Shown here in pieces: positions 42,933 to 51,259 of a stretch of DNA of 64,000 nt. The DNA is from Streptomyces sp. Je 1-332 (lineage in GTDB: Bacteria; Actinomycetota; Actinomycetes; Streptomycetales; Streptomycetaceae). How positions within the stretch are numbered: the first letter of the stretch is position 1; every line of letters begins with the position of its first letter. A model generated the notes under the pieces. That model was not told the origin of the DNA. It saw only the letters and a program-made list of their open reading frames with translations, and ran no database searches. A program made the translations under genes and the position numbers. The stretch is taken from positions 2,294,001-2,358,000 of the forward strand of contig NZ_CP160402.1 in NCBI RefSeq assembly GCF_040730185.1, in the 5' to 3' direction.

Positions 42933-44099
42933 ATGACCTCGAAGTACTCTCACACGCCGTTCCACACCTTCATCCTCAAGGTCGCGAACCGCTGCAACAT
43001 CGACTGCGACTACTGCTACGTCTTCAACTCGAAGGACCAGGCGTGGCGGAGTCTGCCGGCGCGTATGAGTGTGGAGGTGGCGCAGGCTGCGGCTCAGCGC
43101 ATCGCAGAGCATGTGGTCATGTATGAGCTGCGAGCCGTCCATGTCGTGCTGCACGGCGGAGAGCCTCTGCTCGCCGGGCCGCGGCATCTGGGGGATCTCC
43201 TCCGCGTCCTGAGGGACGGCATTACCTCGGACGTCGAGGTCCACTTCGAGCTACAGACCAACGGGACGCTCGTGTCGGAGGCGTGGCTCGATCTATTCGA
43301 GCAGTACGCGGTGACGGTGGGTGTCAGTCTCGACGGTCCTCCCGCCGCCAACGACCGGCACCGTCTGACTCACGCCTCGCGGTCGAGCGCGGCTTCGGCT
43401 GTGCGGGGCATTGAGCTGCTGCGGTCCCGGCCGCAGCTCTTCGCCGGGCTACTCGCGGTCGTGGATCTCGCGAACGATCCCGTGGAGGTGCATGACTACC
43501 TCGCGTCGTTCGAGCCACCGGTGATCGACTTCGGGCTGCCGCACGGGACGCATGACGCGCCGCCGGAGCGGAATGATCCGACCGTTCCGGAGTACGGGGT
43601 GTGGATGAGCCGCGTCTACGATGCTTGGCTCGCCCAGCCCCAGTACGAGCACAGCGTCCGGATGCTCGAAGACATCGTGGCGCTCAGCTCCGGTGCTTAC
43701 GGCGCGGTCGAGACCCTTGGGCTCGCCCCGCCTGCCAGCGTCGTCATCGAGTCCGACGGCTCCATCGAAGGCGTGGACACCTTGCGCTCGGTCGAGGTGG
43801 GTGCCTCCTGGCTCGGGCTCGATGTCTTCCATGAATCGTTCGACGCGGCCATCCATCACCCCAAGCTCCTGCACCGACAGCAGGGCGGCGGGACGGCCGC
43901 GCTCGCGGAAGAGTGCCAGCGCTGTCCGTTGGTCGCGGTGTGCGGCGGGGGCTACCTTCCACATCGCTTCAGTTCCGAGCGTGGATATCAGAACCCCTCC
44001 GTCTACTGCGAGGACCTGGCGTATCTCATCCGACACGTTCAGGGTTCTCTACAGCGGCATGGCTGGGCGCTGGGAAGCCCCGGCTCGCGAGTCCCGTAG
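42933..44099 (+). CDS. FxsB-like radical SAM/SPASM peptide maturase
   Basis: A 388-residue enzyme. The radical SAM cluster motif is C21-NID-C25-DY-C28 in KVANRCNIDCDYCYVFN. HGGEPLLAG and QTNGTLV are typical rSAM core motifs, and VGVSLDGPPAANDRHR matches the FxsB family. The C-terminal auxiliary cluster is C328, C331, C337 (ECQRCPLVAVCGGGYLPHR) and Cys in SVYCEDL. The enzyme probably installs a C-C crosslink on the upstream peptide. The start is ambiguous: ATG 42933 has no ribosome site (CTCCTCC precedes it) and may rely on reinitiation. ATG 42885, inside the precursor gene, has GGGGACGG and would add 16 residues. Confidence 0.88.
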   Translation: MTSKYSHTPFHTFILKVANRCNIDCDYCYVFNSKDQAWRSLPARMSVEVAQAAAQRIAEHVVMYELRAVHVVLHGGEPLLAGPRHLGDLLRVLRDGITSDVEVHFELQTNGTLVSEAWLDLFEQYAVTVGVSLDGPPAANDRHRLTHASRSSAASAVRGIELLRSRPQLFAGLLAVVDLANDPVEVHDYLASFEPPVIDFGLPHGTHDAPPERNDPTVPEYGVWMSRVYDAWLAQPQYEHSVRMLEDIVALSSGAYGAVETLGLAPPASVVIESDGSIEGVDTLRSVEVGASWLGLDVFHESFDAAIHHPKLLHRQQGGGTAALAEECQRCPLVAVCGGGYLPHRFSSERGYQNPSVYCEDLAYLIRHVQGSLQRHGWALGSPGSRVP

Positions 44100-44165
44100 T
44101 CCAGGCGCCGGGAGCCCGGCTGCCCGCCCCCAGCACTCACCACGAACCACAGGAGTTGCACGCCG

Positions 44166-44645
44166 ATGACCGTGACAATCCGGCCCGCTGAGAAGAGCGA
44201 CGTACGGGCCGTGGCAGAACTGATCGAGGAGATCGAGCGCTTCTACGGCACAGCGGATGCGGACATCCAGCCCTTCGAAGAGCGCCAGACGCAGGTCGAG
44301 GAGGCGCTGTTCGGTTCACCGCCGCTAGCCTCCGCCCTTCTCGTCGAAGATGAGGACGACGGAGTCGTGGGGCTCGCCGCGTACTCGTTCCTGTGGCCGT
44401 CTGCGGGGTCGACCCACTCCCTGTTCCTCAAGGAGTTGTACGTCCGCGACACGCTTCGCCGGCAAGGCATCGGCGTGCGCCTCATGGATGAACTGCGGGC
44501 CGTCGCCTCCGCGCGCCCGGGGTGCAGCCGGGTCGAGTGGATGACGGACCGGGATAACCCGGATGCACGCGCCTTCTATGGCGCACTCGGGTTCGCCGAG
44601 TTCGACGGGAAGGTCGTGTATCGCATGAAGACCGGCGCCGAGTGA
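44166..44645 (+). CDS. GNAT family N-acetyltransferase
   Basis: A 159-residue acetyltransferase with MTVTIRPAEKSDVRAVAELI at the N-terminus, LKELYVRDTLRRQGIGVRLM as the acetyl-CoA motif A (RRQGIG) and DRDNPDARAFYGALGF as motif B. It starts 66 bp after the maturase gene, same strand. It could acetylate the peptide product or confer self-protection, or be unrelated; the sequence alone does not decide. Confidence 0.88.
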   Translation: MTVTIRPAEKSDVRAVAELIEEIERFYGTADADIQPFEERQTQVEEALFGSPPLASALLVEDEDDGVVGLAAYSFLWPSAGSTHSLFLKELYVRDTLRRQGIGVRLMDELRAVASARPGCSRVEWMTDRDNPDARAFYGALGFAEFDGKVVYRMKTGAE

Positions 44646-44655
44646 GCGGCACGGC

Positions 44656-45186
44656 TCACAGTGAGCGATCACGCGACGACCGAGCCGGAGTAGCCGGTCT
44701 CAACGTGGCGTCGCGCTTCGTCGGAGTGCTGGCCGATGGGACGGCCTGCAGCCGCGGCCCTAACGGATCTGTTCGGCCAGCTTCCTGCGCGTGAACGGAG
44801 ACATCGAACTCGGCCCAGACCTTCTTGCCTCGCTCGGTGAGCTCCCAGCCATTCCGAGAAGCGAAAGAATCCACCAGGGCCAGGCCACGCCCGCTCTCGT
44901 CGTCGGCTGTCGCATGCTGGCGGCGGGGCGGTTCGGACTTCCCGTCGTGGACGACGAGAAGCAGTCGCCCCTCCTCCGGGTGGTAGTAGAGGCCGACCAT
45001 GACCATGCCTTCACTGTGCACGACCGCGTTGGTGACCAGCTCCGAGGCGACCAGCTCGACCGCGTCCCGCATATCTCCCTCTATCGGCACGTCCCACTCG
45101 ATGGCCTGCATCAGGATGCGGTCACGGGCGTAGGCCACAGCGGAAGGGTCTCCAGCTACAGCGACGCGGGTTCGTCGGGTGGTCAT
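44656..45186 (-). CDS. ATP-binding regulator (anti-sigma/HATPase family)
   Basis: A 176-residue protein with the GHKL-type ATP-binding pattern of RsbW-like regulators: N-box ELVASELVTNAVVHS, then DGKSEPPRR (D-x-G-equivalent) and GRGLALVDSFASRNGWE (G2 box). It lacks the family's last strands' sensor features beyond VWAEFDV, and has a ~40-residue disordered C-terminus. ATG 45186 overlaps the stop of the 69-aa frame. In Streptomyces such proteins pair with XRE regulators, as with the divergent gene here, in developmental or antibiotic control. Confidence 0.85.
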   Translation of the reverse strand: MTTRRTRVAVAGDPSAVAYARDRILMQAIEWDVPIEGDMRDAVELVASELVTNAVVHSEGMVMVGLYYHPEEGRLLLVVHDGKSEPPRRQHATADDESGRGLALVDSFASRNGWELTERGKKVWAEFDVSVHAQEAGRTDPLGPRLQAVPSASTPTKRDATLRPATPARSSRDRSL

Positions 45187-45392
45187 GAGGACTGCTCCTC
45201 GGACAGGGGGTGGAGTGGGTCGTCTCCACTCCGTAGTGCGGAGAGGAGAACGGCCCTGTTCGCGCCGTGCAGGGTGAATACGCGCGGATTACGCGGATCC
45301 GAACGGCGGAACTCAGTAAATTCCCTTACCCACGGCCTGTGTGACTCCGCCAGGTGACCCCAAGTCGAAGTCACCTTTGGCTCGTTGGCCAT
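45183..45392 (-). CDS. small hypothetical protein (69 aa) coupled to the ATP-binding regulator
   Basis: A 69-residue frame from ATG 45392 (MANEPKVTST) that ends in ATGA with the ATP-binding regulator start, an arrangement typical of coupled genes. It occupies the place where DUF397-type proteins usually sit in XRE/ATP-binding loci but lacks their WxKSSxS and CVEVA motifs. Third-position GC is lower than normal and it covers the region where the divergent XRE promoter must lie, so it may be non-coding. Confidence 0.35.
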   Translation of the reverse strand: MANEPKVTSTWGHLAESHRPWVREFTEFRRSDPRNPRVFTLHGANRAVLLSALRSGDDPLHPLSEEQSS

Positions 45393-45424
45393 AGTCTCGA
45401 ACCACGCCGTACGGGGAGATGTGC

Positions 45425-46687
45425 ATGGACCGTACACAGCGAGATCCGCGCGAGGTCGTCGCCGGACTTCTCAGCGATGAGCGACTCCTCGCTGCGTGCA
45501 CACAGCGCGACATGGGAGCGCTGTTCCGGTTGCTCAACCACCGTGGAATCAGTACTCGGCGCATTGCGTCCGCTGTCGACATCACCCAGGGCCGACTCTA
45601 CGACTACATGAACGGCAAGAGCCGCGTGGAGAAGCTCGCCATCTTCGAGCAGATCGCGGACGCCCTCCACATTCCCGGCCAGCTCCTCGGGCTCGCCACG
45701 CGGCGCTGGGAGACCGTCCCAGCCCGGCCCATGCTGAACAGTCTGGAATTGCCGCCGGAAGGTGATGACTTGACGGCGGTGGATGCGTTCCGGGGCGCTG
45801 ACCGGCAGGCCGGAGGTGGGCGTCTGTACGGTGCGGTCATTCGCCACCTCAGCCACAACGTCGCCCAGCGCCTCGTCGACGTCGACAGCAATCCCCAGGT
45901 CTTCGCCGCGGCAGCCGCCCTGACCGAGATGGCCGGCTGGATGGCCCACGACTCAGGTCGCGACGGCCTCGCTGCCCGCCACTTCTCCCGCGCCCTCCCC
46001 CTCGCCCACACCTCTGGCAACATTCCCCTGACCGCCAACATCGCCGCCAGCAACAGCCACCTCGCCCTCCAAACCGGCGACACCGCAGCGGCAACCCACT
46101 GGGCCCGCACCGGCCTCGACCTAACCGGACAACACCCAGGCATCCCCGCGCTCACTGCCCGGCTGCACACCATGTCGGCCAGGGCACTGGCCGCCGCATC
46201 GGAGCCGGCCCGCGCAGCCCACGCCCTCGATCAAGCACATCAGGCTCTCGAAGCCACCGCCGAGGCCAAACACCCTTGGCTCAGCCCGTTCGACTCCGCG
46301 GCCCTGGCCAGCGAATCAGCACTCACCTTGCGTGACATGGAGCAGTACGAGCAGGCACTGGTTCATGCCGAGCGCGCCATCGCCCTGCGGCAGTCTGGTC
46401 GGGCCCGTTCCCTGGCCCTGAGTCGCATCACGTTGGTACGCATCCACCTCCACCGCGACGAGCTGGACGCTGCCGTCGACACCGGCCTCAGACTTCTTAC
46501 CGCGGATCCCACCCTCGGATCGGTTCGCCTCATCCACCAACTCGAGGACCTGCGCAAACCACTGGTCCCGCACCGTCGCTATCCCCCAGTACGAGACCTC
46601 CTGGAGCGATTCGACGATGCGAAACGGGCCAGAATGCTGTTGCTCGCCGACATCATCACGCCGCCCGGGAAAGGTACTGCTTCATGA
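45425..46687 (+). CDS. XRE-like helix-turn-helix regulator with helical repeat C-terminus
   Basis: A 420-residue protein. The N-terminal HTH (about 30-75: LFRLLNHRGISTRRIASAVDI, then QGRLYDYMNGKSRV) is followed by a long TPR-like alpha-solenoid (AAATHWARTGLDL, RAAHALDQAHQALE and similar), as in Streptomyces XRE/TPR regulators of development. ATG 45425 is preferred over 45419 because GGGGAG then has correct spacing. Its stop overlaps the NUDIX start (ATGA), so the two are coupled. It is divergent from the ATP-binding regulator. Confidence 0.85.
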   Translation: MDRTQRDPREVVAGLLSDERLLAACTQRDMGALFRLLNHRGISTRRIASAVDITQGRLYDYMNGKSRVEKLAIFEQIADALHIPGQLLGLATRRWETVPARPMLNSLELPPEGDDLTAVDAFRGADRQAGGGRLYGAVIRHLSHNVAQRLVDVDSNPQVFAAAAALTEMAGWMAHDSGRDGLAARHFSRALPLAHTSGNIPLTANIAASNSHLALQTGDTAAATHWARTGLDLTGQHPGIPALTARLHTMSARALAAASEPARAAHALDQAHQALEATAEAKHPWLSPFDSAALASESALTLRDMEQYEQALVHAERAIALRQSGRARSLALSRITLVRIHLHRDELDAAVDTGLRLLTADPTLGSVRLIHQLEDLRKPLVPHRRYPPVRDLLERFDDAKRARMLLLADIITPPGKGTAS

Positions 46688-47196
46688 GGCCCACCCCAGC
46701 AGACCCCGTCGCCTGGAACGCCTACCTCGCCGAAGGAAACGCCACCCAGGCCCGCAAGCGAGTCGCGGCCGACATCGTGCTGCGGGACAAGGACGGTCGG
46801 ATTCTCCTGGTCAATCCGACCTACAAGCCAGGATGGGACCTGCCCGGAGGCATGGTCGAAGCCAACGAATCCCCCGACGACGCAGCACGTCGGGAGCTCA
46901 AGGAAGAACTGGGCCTCGACATCCGGACGTTGCGGTTGCTCGTCATCGACTGGGTGGCTCCGCATGGGCCATGGGACGACCAGCTCGCCCTCATCTTCGA
47001 TGGTGGAACCCTCGACGAGGACCAGGTCACCGGTCTGCGGCCACACGATCAAGAGTTGTCCGAGCTGAGATTCGCCCCGGCTACAGAGGCTGTGGCGGCG
47101 CTGCGAGAGCGGTTGCAGCACCGGCTCGACGCCGCGTTGGCAGCCCTTTCTGACGGCGTCCCCCGGTACCTGCATGATGGTGCCGCCATCGCGTAA
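46684..47196 (+). CDS. NUDIX hydrolase
   Basis: A 170-residue hydrolase with a complete NUDIX box: G-G-M-V-E-A-N-E-S-P-D-D-A-A-R-R-E-L-K-E, then ELGL (about residues 53-76), matching Gx5Ex7REUxEExGU. It cleaves nucleoside diphosphates linked to another moiety. ATG 46684 overlaps the regulator stop. XRE-NUDIX pairs are frequent in Streptomyces; the substrate is unknown. Confidence 0.88.
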   Translation: MRPTPADPVAWNAYLAEGNATQARKRVAADIVLRDKDGRILLVNPTYKPGWDLPGGMVEANESPDDAARRELKEELGLDIRTLRLLVIDWVAPHGPWDDQLALIFDGGTLDEDQVTGLRPHDQELSELRFAPATEAVAALRERLQHRLDAALAALSDGVPRYLHDGAAIA

Positions 47197-47570
47197 CGCC
47201 CGCCCCGGAATACAGCTCCGCATGCGGTTTCAGCCATGGCAACCGTACTCGGCGCCCTTCATGCCCACGACCCTCTGATTGCACCTTCCAGGACAGCGGC
47301 CCATCTGCCCGCTACATGTGCGGCGGCACAGCACTCCTACCAGCGCAACTGCAGCCGTCGAGCTCTGCTCTGGCCATAACAGCAGGCCCCCTGCATGGCG
47401 CACGCCATGGCACAGATCACGCCATCTCACCCCCAACTACGTTGCGGATGCAACGCCTTATGGGACAGGATGTTCGATACACTACGGGGTGTGAGTGACG
47501 TATGTGGATGCCGTGACGGCAGGGCCGCCCACAGCGCACCACACAATTGGGGATATACGGGGGTGGGTTC
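47197..47570. other. intergenic region upstream of the T7SS locus
   Basis: A 374-bp stretch with no supported gene and clearly lower GC than its surroundings. It must carry the promoter for the T7SS genes. A small imperfect dyad ACAC-TACGGG-GTGT lies at about 47478-47491. Nothing else recognised. Confidence 0.6.
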
Positions 47571-47900
47571 GTGAAGTTCGACATGGGAGACACGACTCTC
47601 GCGGTGCTGGGGAAGAACACCGTGGGGTCCAGTGACGATCTCGGGACGCTGATCGGACTACTGATCCAGGCGGCCGAGCCGTTGGAGGGCAAGTTCAACG
47701 GGGCGGGCAAGGCGACCTTCGACTCGTTCAAACTGCGGGCCGATGAGATCACTTCGGATCTGAACGGGGCGCTGTCCTCGATCCTGGGCGGTCAGGCGGG
47801 CATGGACACCGCGTTCGGCTCCGGTGACCAGGAGCAGTCCGACAACGCCCACCAGAACATGGGCGCGGCCAACTTCGACAGTGCCCGCTTCTCCGGCTGA
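47571..47900 (+). CDS. small T7SS-associated protein, WXG100-like (1)
   Basis: A 109-residue protein from GTG 47571 behind GGGGGTGGG. It is helical and Gly/Ser-containing (LIQAAEPLEGKFNGAGKATFDSFKLRADEITSDLN, key part FNGAGKATFDSF). It ends in a flexible acidic tail with ARFSG. Its size and a helix-turn-helix shape with NGAG at the turn suggest a WXG100/ESAT-6-type partner, although the Trp-x-Gly is replaced. It is the first of two small genes 56 bp apart at the head of the locus. Confidence 0.75.
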   Translation: MKFDMGDTTLAVLGKNTVGSSDDLGTLIGLLIQAAEPLEGKFNGAGKATFDSFKLRADEITSDLNGALSSILGGQAGMDTAFGSGDQEQSDNAHQNMGAANFDSARFSG

Positions 47901-47956
47901 ACTGAGACGGCCGACTCGCACACCACGACAATTCACCACGCAGGGGGAACTTCGCC

Positions 47957-48268
47957 ATGGCTGGAAACCAGGACCGTCGCTCCTACGACACCGGCGCCTC
48001 GGCCGACGTGCAGGGCGGCCTGCAGATCATCATCGGTCAGCTGGAGCGGGTGCTCGGTGACCGTGACCGCGCCGTGAAGGCCGCGATGGCCGACTACCAG
48101 GCCGACGGCGTGTCAGATGACTACCACGGCAAGGAAGTCCGCTGGAACAAGGCGGCCAACGAGGTACGGGAAATCATCCGCCTCGTACGCACCACGCTGG
48201 AACAGAACGACGGCACCGCACAGTCGACGCTCGCACGGGCGCGCGCCGCCGTCGACAACATCGGCTGA
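47957..48268 (+). CDS. small T7SS-associated protein, WXG100-like (2)
   Basis: A 103-residue all-helical protein (MAGNQDRRSYDTGASADVQG). Two long helices flank the turn DYHGKEVRWNKAANEV, in which the usual WxG is replaced by YHG. Streptomyces homologues are annotated as pore-forming ESAT-6 family proteins. It probably forms a heterodimer with the preceding protein and is exported by the EccC/EccD machine. ATG 47957 follows AGGGGGAA. Confidence 0.8.
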   Translation: MAGNQDRRSYDTGASADVQGGLQIIIGQLERVLGDRDRAVKAAMADYQADGVSDDYHGKEVRWNKAANEVREIIRLVRTTLEQNDGTAQSTLARARAAVDNIG

Positions 48269-48338
48269 ACAACGGCAGCGAGCGGCCAGGGTCGACAGGA
48301 CGAGGGACTTACCAGTCAGTTGAGTTACGGGGGTTGGT

Positions 48339-48743
48339 GTGACGGGGTGGGACATCGCGCCTGCTGGAGTTCAGTCGGTTATCTCCAGGGTGCGTGAGGC
48401 CGAGAACGGGCTCAATGCGGGCATCAGGCTGTACGGGAACAGCGTGCAGGGCGCGATGACGTCGGCCGGCACGCTGTCATTCGACGGTGAAAGCGCGGGC
48501 GGCGGCGACAAGGTCGCGGGATTGGTGGCCGTGGCGCTAGGTGAGTTCGTCCAAGGCACCGAGCGGGATGTGGTGTCTCTGACACTGCGCGCCAGCAACT
48601 CGGCCAACGGCGCCATCGAGGCCACCAACCATTACCTGGCGGGTGAGCTGGAGCAGGCGTGGAACGCTCAGCGCCAGGCCACATTGGCCCCTGACGTGAC
48701 CGCGGTACTCGAAGCCGCCCGCAAGAAGGGCGCCGAGAAGTGA
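48339..48743 (+). CDS. DUF6507-like protein, T7SS-associated
   Basis: A 134-residue helical protein from GTG 48339 (MTGWDIAPAGVQSVISRV). It has the helical-hairpin character of WXG100/EspB-like chaperone partners, and the MTGWDIxPxGV start matches my memory of DUF6507. Its stop overlaps the toxin start (ATGA-type, GTGA) and it is likely a specific partner or chaperone of the large substrate. Confidence 0.7.
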   Translation: MTGWDIAPAGVQSVISRVREAENGLNAGIRLYGNSVQGAMTSAGTLSFDGESAGGGDKVAGLVAVALGEFVQGTERDVVSLTLRASNSANGAIEATNHYLAGELEQAWNAQRQATLAPDVTAVLEAARKKGAEK

Positions 48744-50953
48744 TCAGCCCGAACGACGTACCGACCTATACCGGCGACCTGGTCGAGCTGGAGCGCGAGA
48801 TCATCCTCGCACGCCGAGCCGCAAAGGCCATCCGGGACCGCGGCGACGACGTGCACAACCGCTTCCAGCACCTGGACGCTTCCTACAAAGCCCCCGAGGC
48901 GGGGCAATTGTTCGGTACCACCCAGGCGGTACAGGAAGGCTCGGACTCCTTCGCAGAAAAGCTGGAGACGGTGGCAGAGGCCCTGACCAGCTATGTAGCC
49001 TCGGTCGGTCCGATCATCAAACAGCTTGACGTGCTGCGCCACCAAGCGGCCATATTCTGCGAGTCCGTCAAGGGCGACGACGGCGCCTTCTCCTCCTGGC
49101 AGAAAGACCAGGACAAGGTCGACGAACACCAGGGTCTGTGGAACAGCGTGAACGCGGCGGTTGCGGCATTTCAGCGGGCCGAGGTGGCAGCCGCCGACAA
49201 GATCACGGGCACGGTCGGTGGTACTCAGTGGCATATCAACGACGGCAGCCCCAAGCAGAAGAACCCTTACGGCTTCAGTGCCGACCAACTCAACGAGGCC
49301 ACGTCCCTGCCTTGGGGCACGCCGGAGCACCACACCGCGCTTCCCTTTGGGATCGACTACCACCTCGGACAGTTCGGGGTCAGTCTCGTCCAAGACAACA
49401 TGATTGGCTCCGTCGAAGGCCTGGTCACCCTCTTCAGCCCCGGCGAGGAGGGCGGGGCCGCCCGCGAGGGCCTGGCCAAGGTGTTCATGGGCCTGGGCTC
49501 CTTCGCAACCGACCCCACGGGCAACCGGGAGGACAGCCCCTTCAGCCCGCGGTGGCAGGAACTCACCGATGAGGGGCGCGGGTACGCGAAAGAGTTCGGC
49601 AAGTCATTCGTCGCCTGGGACGACTGGCAGGTGAACCCGGCCAAGGCCACGGCCACCGTGCTCTTCAACTTCGCCACCCTTGGCGCTGGCCCTCTGGGCG
49701 CGGCATCCAAGGCAGGTGCGGCCGGCAAGGCCGGAGCCGGCGCCCGCGCGGCCGGAACTGCCGCCAAGGTCGGCGAGATCATCGACCCCATCGGCGCAGC
49801 CGCCAAAACGGTCGGGGCAGCGGCCCGCGTCCTCCCGAAGGTCTCCGAGATCAGTGCTGGCTTTCGCGCCGCCAATGCCACCGCCGACGCATCAAGGGCC
49901 ACACAGAGCGTCATCGAGTACCCCAACGGGGACAAACTCGTGGTCGCATCCGGCGAGTTCATCGACAGCAAGAACGGCGTACGAAACACGAACCCGGTCC
50001 GGCGTGAGCCGTCGGCAAACCAGCTGGCAGAGCCCGAAGCGGCACCTCCCCGGCGCGAGCCCGCCCTCGTCGGCGCAGGCGCGCGAACGCCGGAAGCCAG
50101 TGCCCAAGCGGGCGAGAACCTTCCGCCCCACGCCAGCCACGGGGCTGCAGCCAACAACAGCTCACGCAATCAGCCATCGACAGCCTCCAGCCATCATGCT
50201 GATGCACGCGGCTCGGGGGGGCAGGGCTCTTCCGGGGGAGACACATCTATCTCCACCCCCACCACAGATGGTTCTGGTAACGCTGGTACCCACGCTGCCG
50301 GACATACACAGGGCCCGGGGAGCGCCGCACCAGAAGCTCTCGGAGGCGACGGCTCCCTGCCCTCTTGGTCGTCCGCGACCAATGGCGAATCACAACTGGA
50401 TCCCCAAGCCGTCGACGACCGCATCAAGGAGCTCGATGACCAGCAGGGCGGGGAGGGACACGCTCCCGGGCGGCATCTCTATCCAGATGAGGCCGCTCTT
50501 CAGAACCGCCTGGGCACGCCCAAGCTCGACCCCAATGGAGACCCGAAATTTTTCGGGCCTAACTCCAATAAGGCTGGGCATGTCAAGTCAGAGAACAATA
50601 TCGACCCCATCACCGGAACTACTGTCGATGGTGTGCACGGCGGCGTGCACAATGTTGGCCCATACGCTACACGGTTCGACAGCGCAGAGGACATGGTAAG
50701 AGCCGATGCATATTTTCGAGAGGAAATATCGCGTACGGGCGAGCCTCCGGACGCAGGCGTGCCGATAGATGCAATTCTAGGCCCCGACGGGTACAAGCGG
50801 TTCAGTGGCTTCTATCGGAACCCGGCTGACCTGAACGAGTTCCTGCCGGTAAACTTCGAGAACGGAACTATTTTCCCGGTTTACCGTTTTCGCGATGGAA
50901 GTTGGAAGCTCATAACTATGTACGCAGACCCTGCACCGGGCCGTCACCCATAA
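48740..50953 (+). CDS. T7SS polymorphic-toxin-like substrate (737 aa)
   Basis: Residues 1-200 are a helical export domain (LVELEREIILARRAAKAIRD ... VGGTQWHIND). Residues ~200-400 have GPxxEGxxxxFS-like and Ala/Gly-rich segments (ATVLFNFATLGAGPLGAASK) usual in pre-toxin regions. Residues ~420-560 form a Pro/Ser/Gly linker. The last ~150 residues, beginning GRHLYPDEAALQNRLGTPKL, are the presumed toxin domain, with HVKSENN, HGGVHNVGPYATRFDSAEDM and FRDGSWKLITMYA. The domain family was not recognised. DNA for this last part drops to about 50-57% GC against ~65-70% before it, indicating a swapped-in tip. The next gene is its likely immunity partner. Confidence 0.8.
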   Translation: MISPNDVPTYTGDLVELEREIILARRAAKAIRDRGDDVHNRFQHLDASYKAPEAGQLFGTTQAVQEGSDSFAEKLETVAEALTSYVASVGPIIKQLDVLRHQAAIFCESVKGDDGAFSSWQKDQDKVDEHQGLWNSVNAAVAAFQRAEVAAADKITGTVGGTQWHINDGSPKQKNPYGFSADQLNEATSLPWGTPEHHTALPFGIDYHLGQFGVSLVQDNMIGSVEGLVTLFSPGEEGGAAREGLAKVFMGLGSFATDPTGNREDSPFSPRWQELTDEGRGYAKEFGKSFVAWDDWQVNPAKATATVLFNFATLGAGPLGAASKAGAAGKAGAGARAAGTAAKVGEIIDPIGAAAKTVGAAARVLPKVSEISAGFRAANATADASRATQSVIEYPNGDKLVVASGEFIDSKNGVRNTNPVRREPSANQLAEPEAAPPRREPALVGAGARTPEASAQAGENLPPHASHGAAANNSSRNQPSTASSHHADARGSGGQGSSGGDTSISTPTTDGSGNAGTHAAGHTQGPGSAAPEALGGDGSLPSWSSATNGESQLDPQAVDDRIKELDDQQGGEGHAPGRHLYPDEAALQNRLGTPKLDPNGDPKFFGPNSNKAGHVKSENNIDPITGTTVDGVHGGVHNVGPYATRFDSAEDMVRADAYFREEISRTGEPPDAGVPIDAILGPDGYKRFSGFYRNPADLNEFLPVNFENGTIFPVYRFRDGSWKLITMYADPAPGRHP

Positions 50954-50971
50954 CCCCACCGAAGGTTGCTC

Positions 50972-51259
50972 ATGAACAGGGAACTCGAGAAGTTTATCAA
51001 GGTGTATCTCAACATGGAGCAAGCTCCTGACGTAAGTGGAGACCTGCGCCCAACGCTGCACGCATTCAGAAAAGAATATGTCGATGCCGTAAACACCGGG
51101 CTCGCAACAGTACTTCGCACGCGAGAACTTTCCGTTGGCGACTACGAACGACTCACAGATGTCGAGTTCGACAACGAAGAGTCCCTGTACACCTACCTCC
51201 AGAAAATGTATGAGTATCTGTTCGGAGACGGAGAGCAGCAGCCTGCCCCGCCGATGTAA
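50972..51259 (+). CDS. putative immunity protein for the preceding toxin
   Basis: A 95-residue acidic helical protein (MNRELEKFIKVYLNMEQAPD) from ATG 50972, 6 bases after GAAGG and 18 bp after the toxin gene. It matches the size and charge of CdiI/Imm-type proteins, and shares the low GC (about 50-57%) of the toxin tip, so the pair arrived together. The family could not be named. Confidence 0.7.
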   Translation: MNRELEKFIKVYLNMEQAPDVSGDLRPTLHAFRKEYVDAVNTGLATVLRTRELSVGDYERLTDVEFDNEESLYTYLQKMYEYLFGDGEQQPAPPM

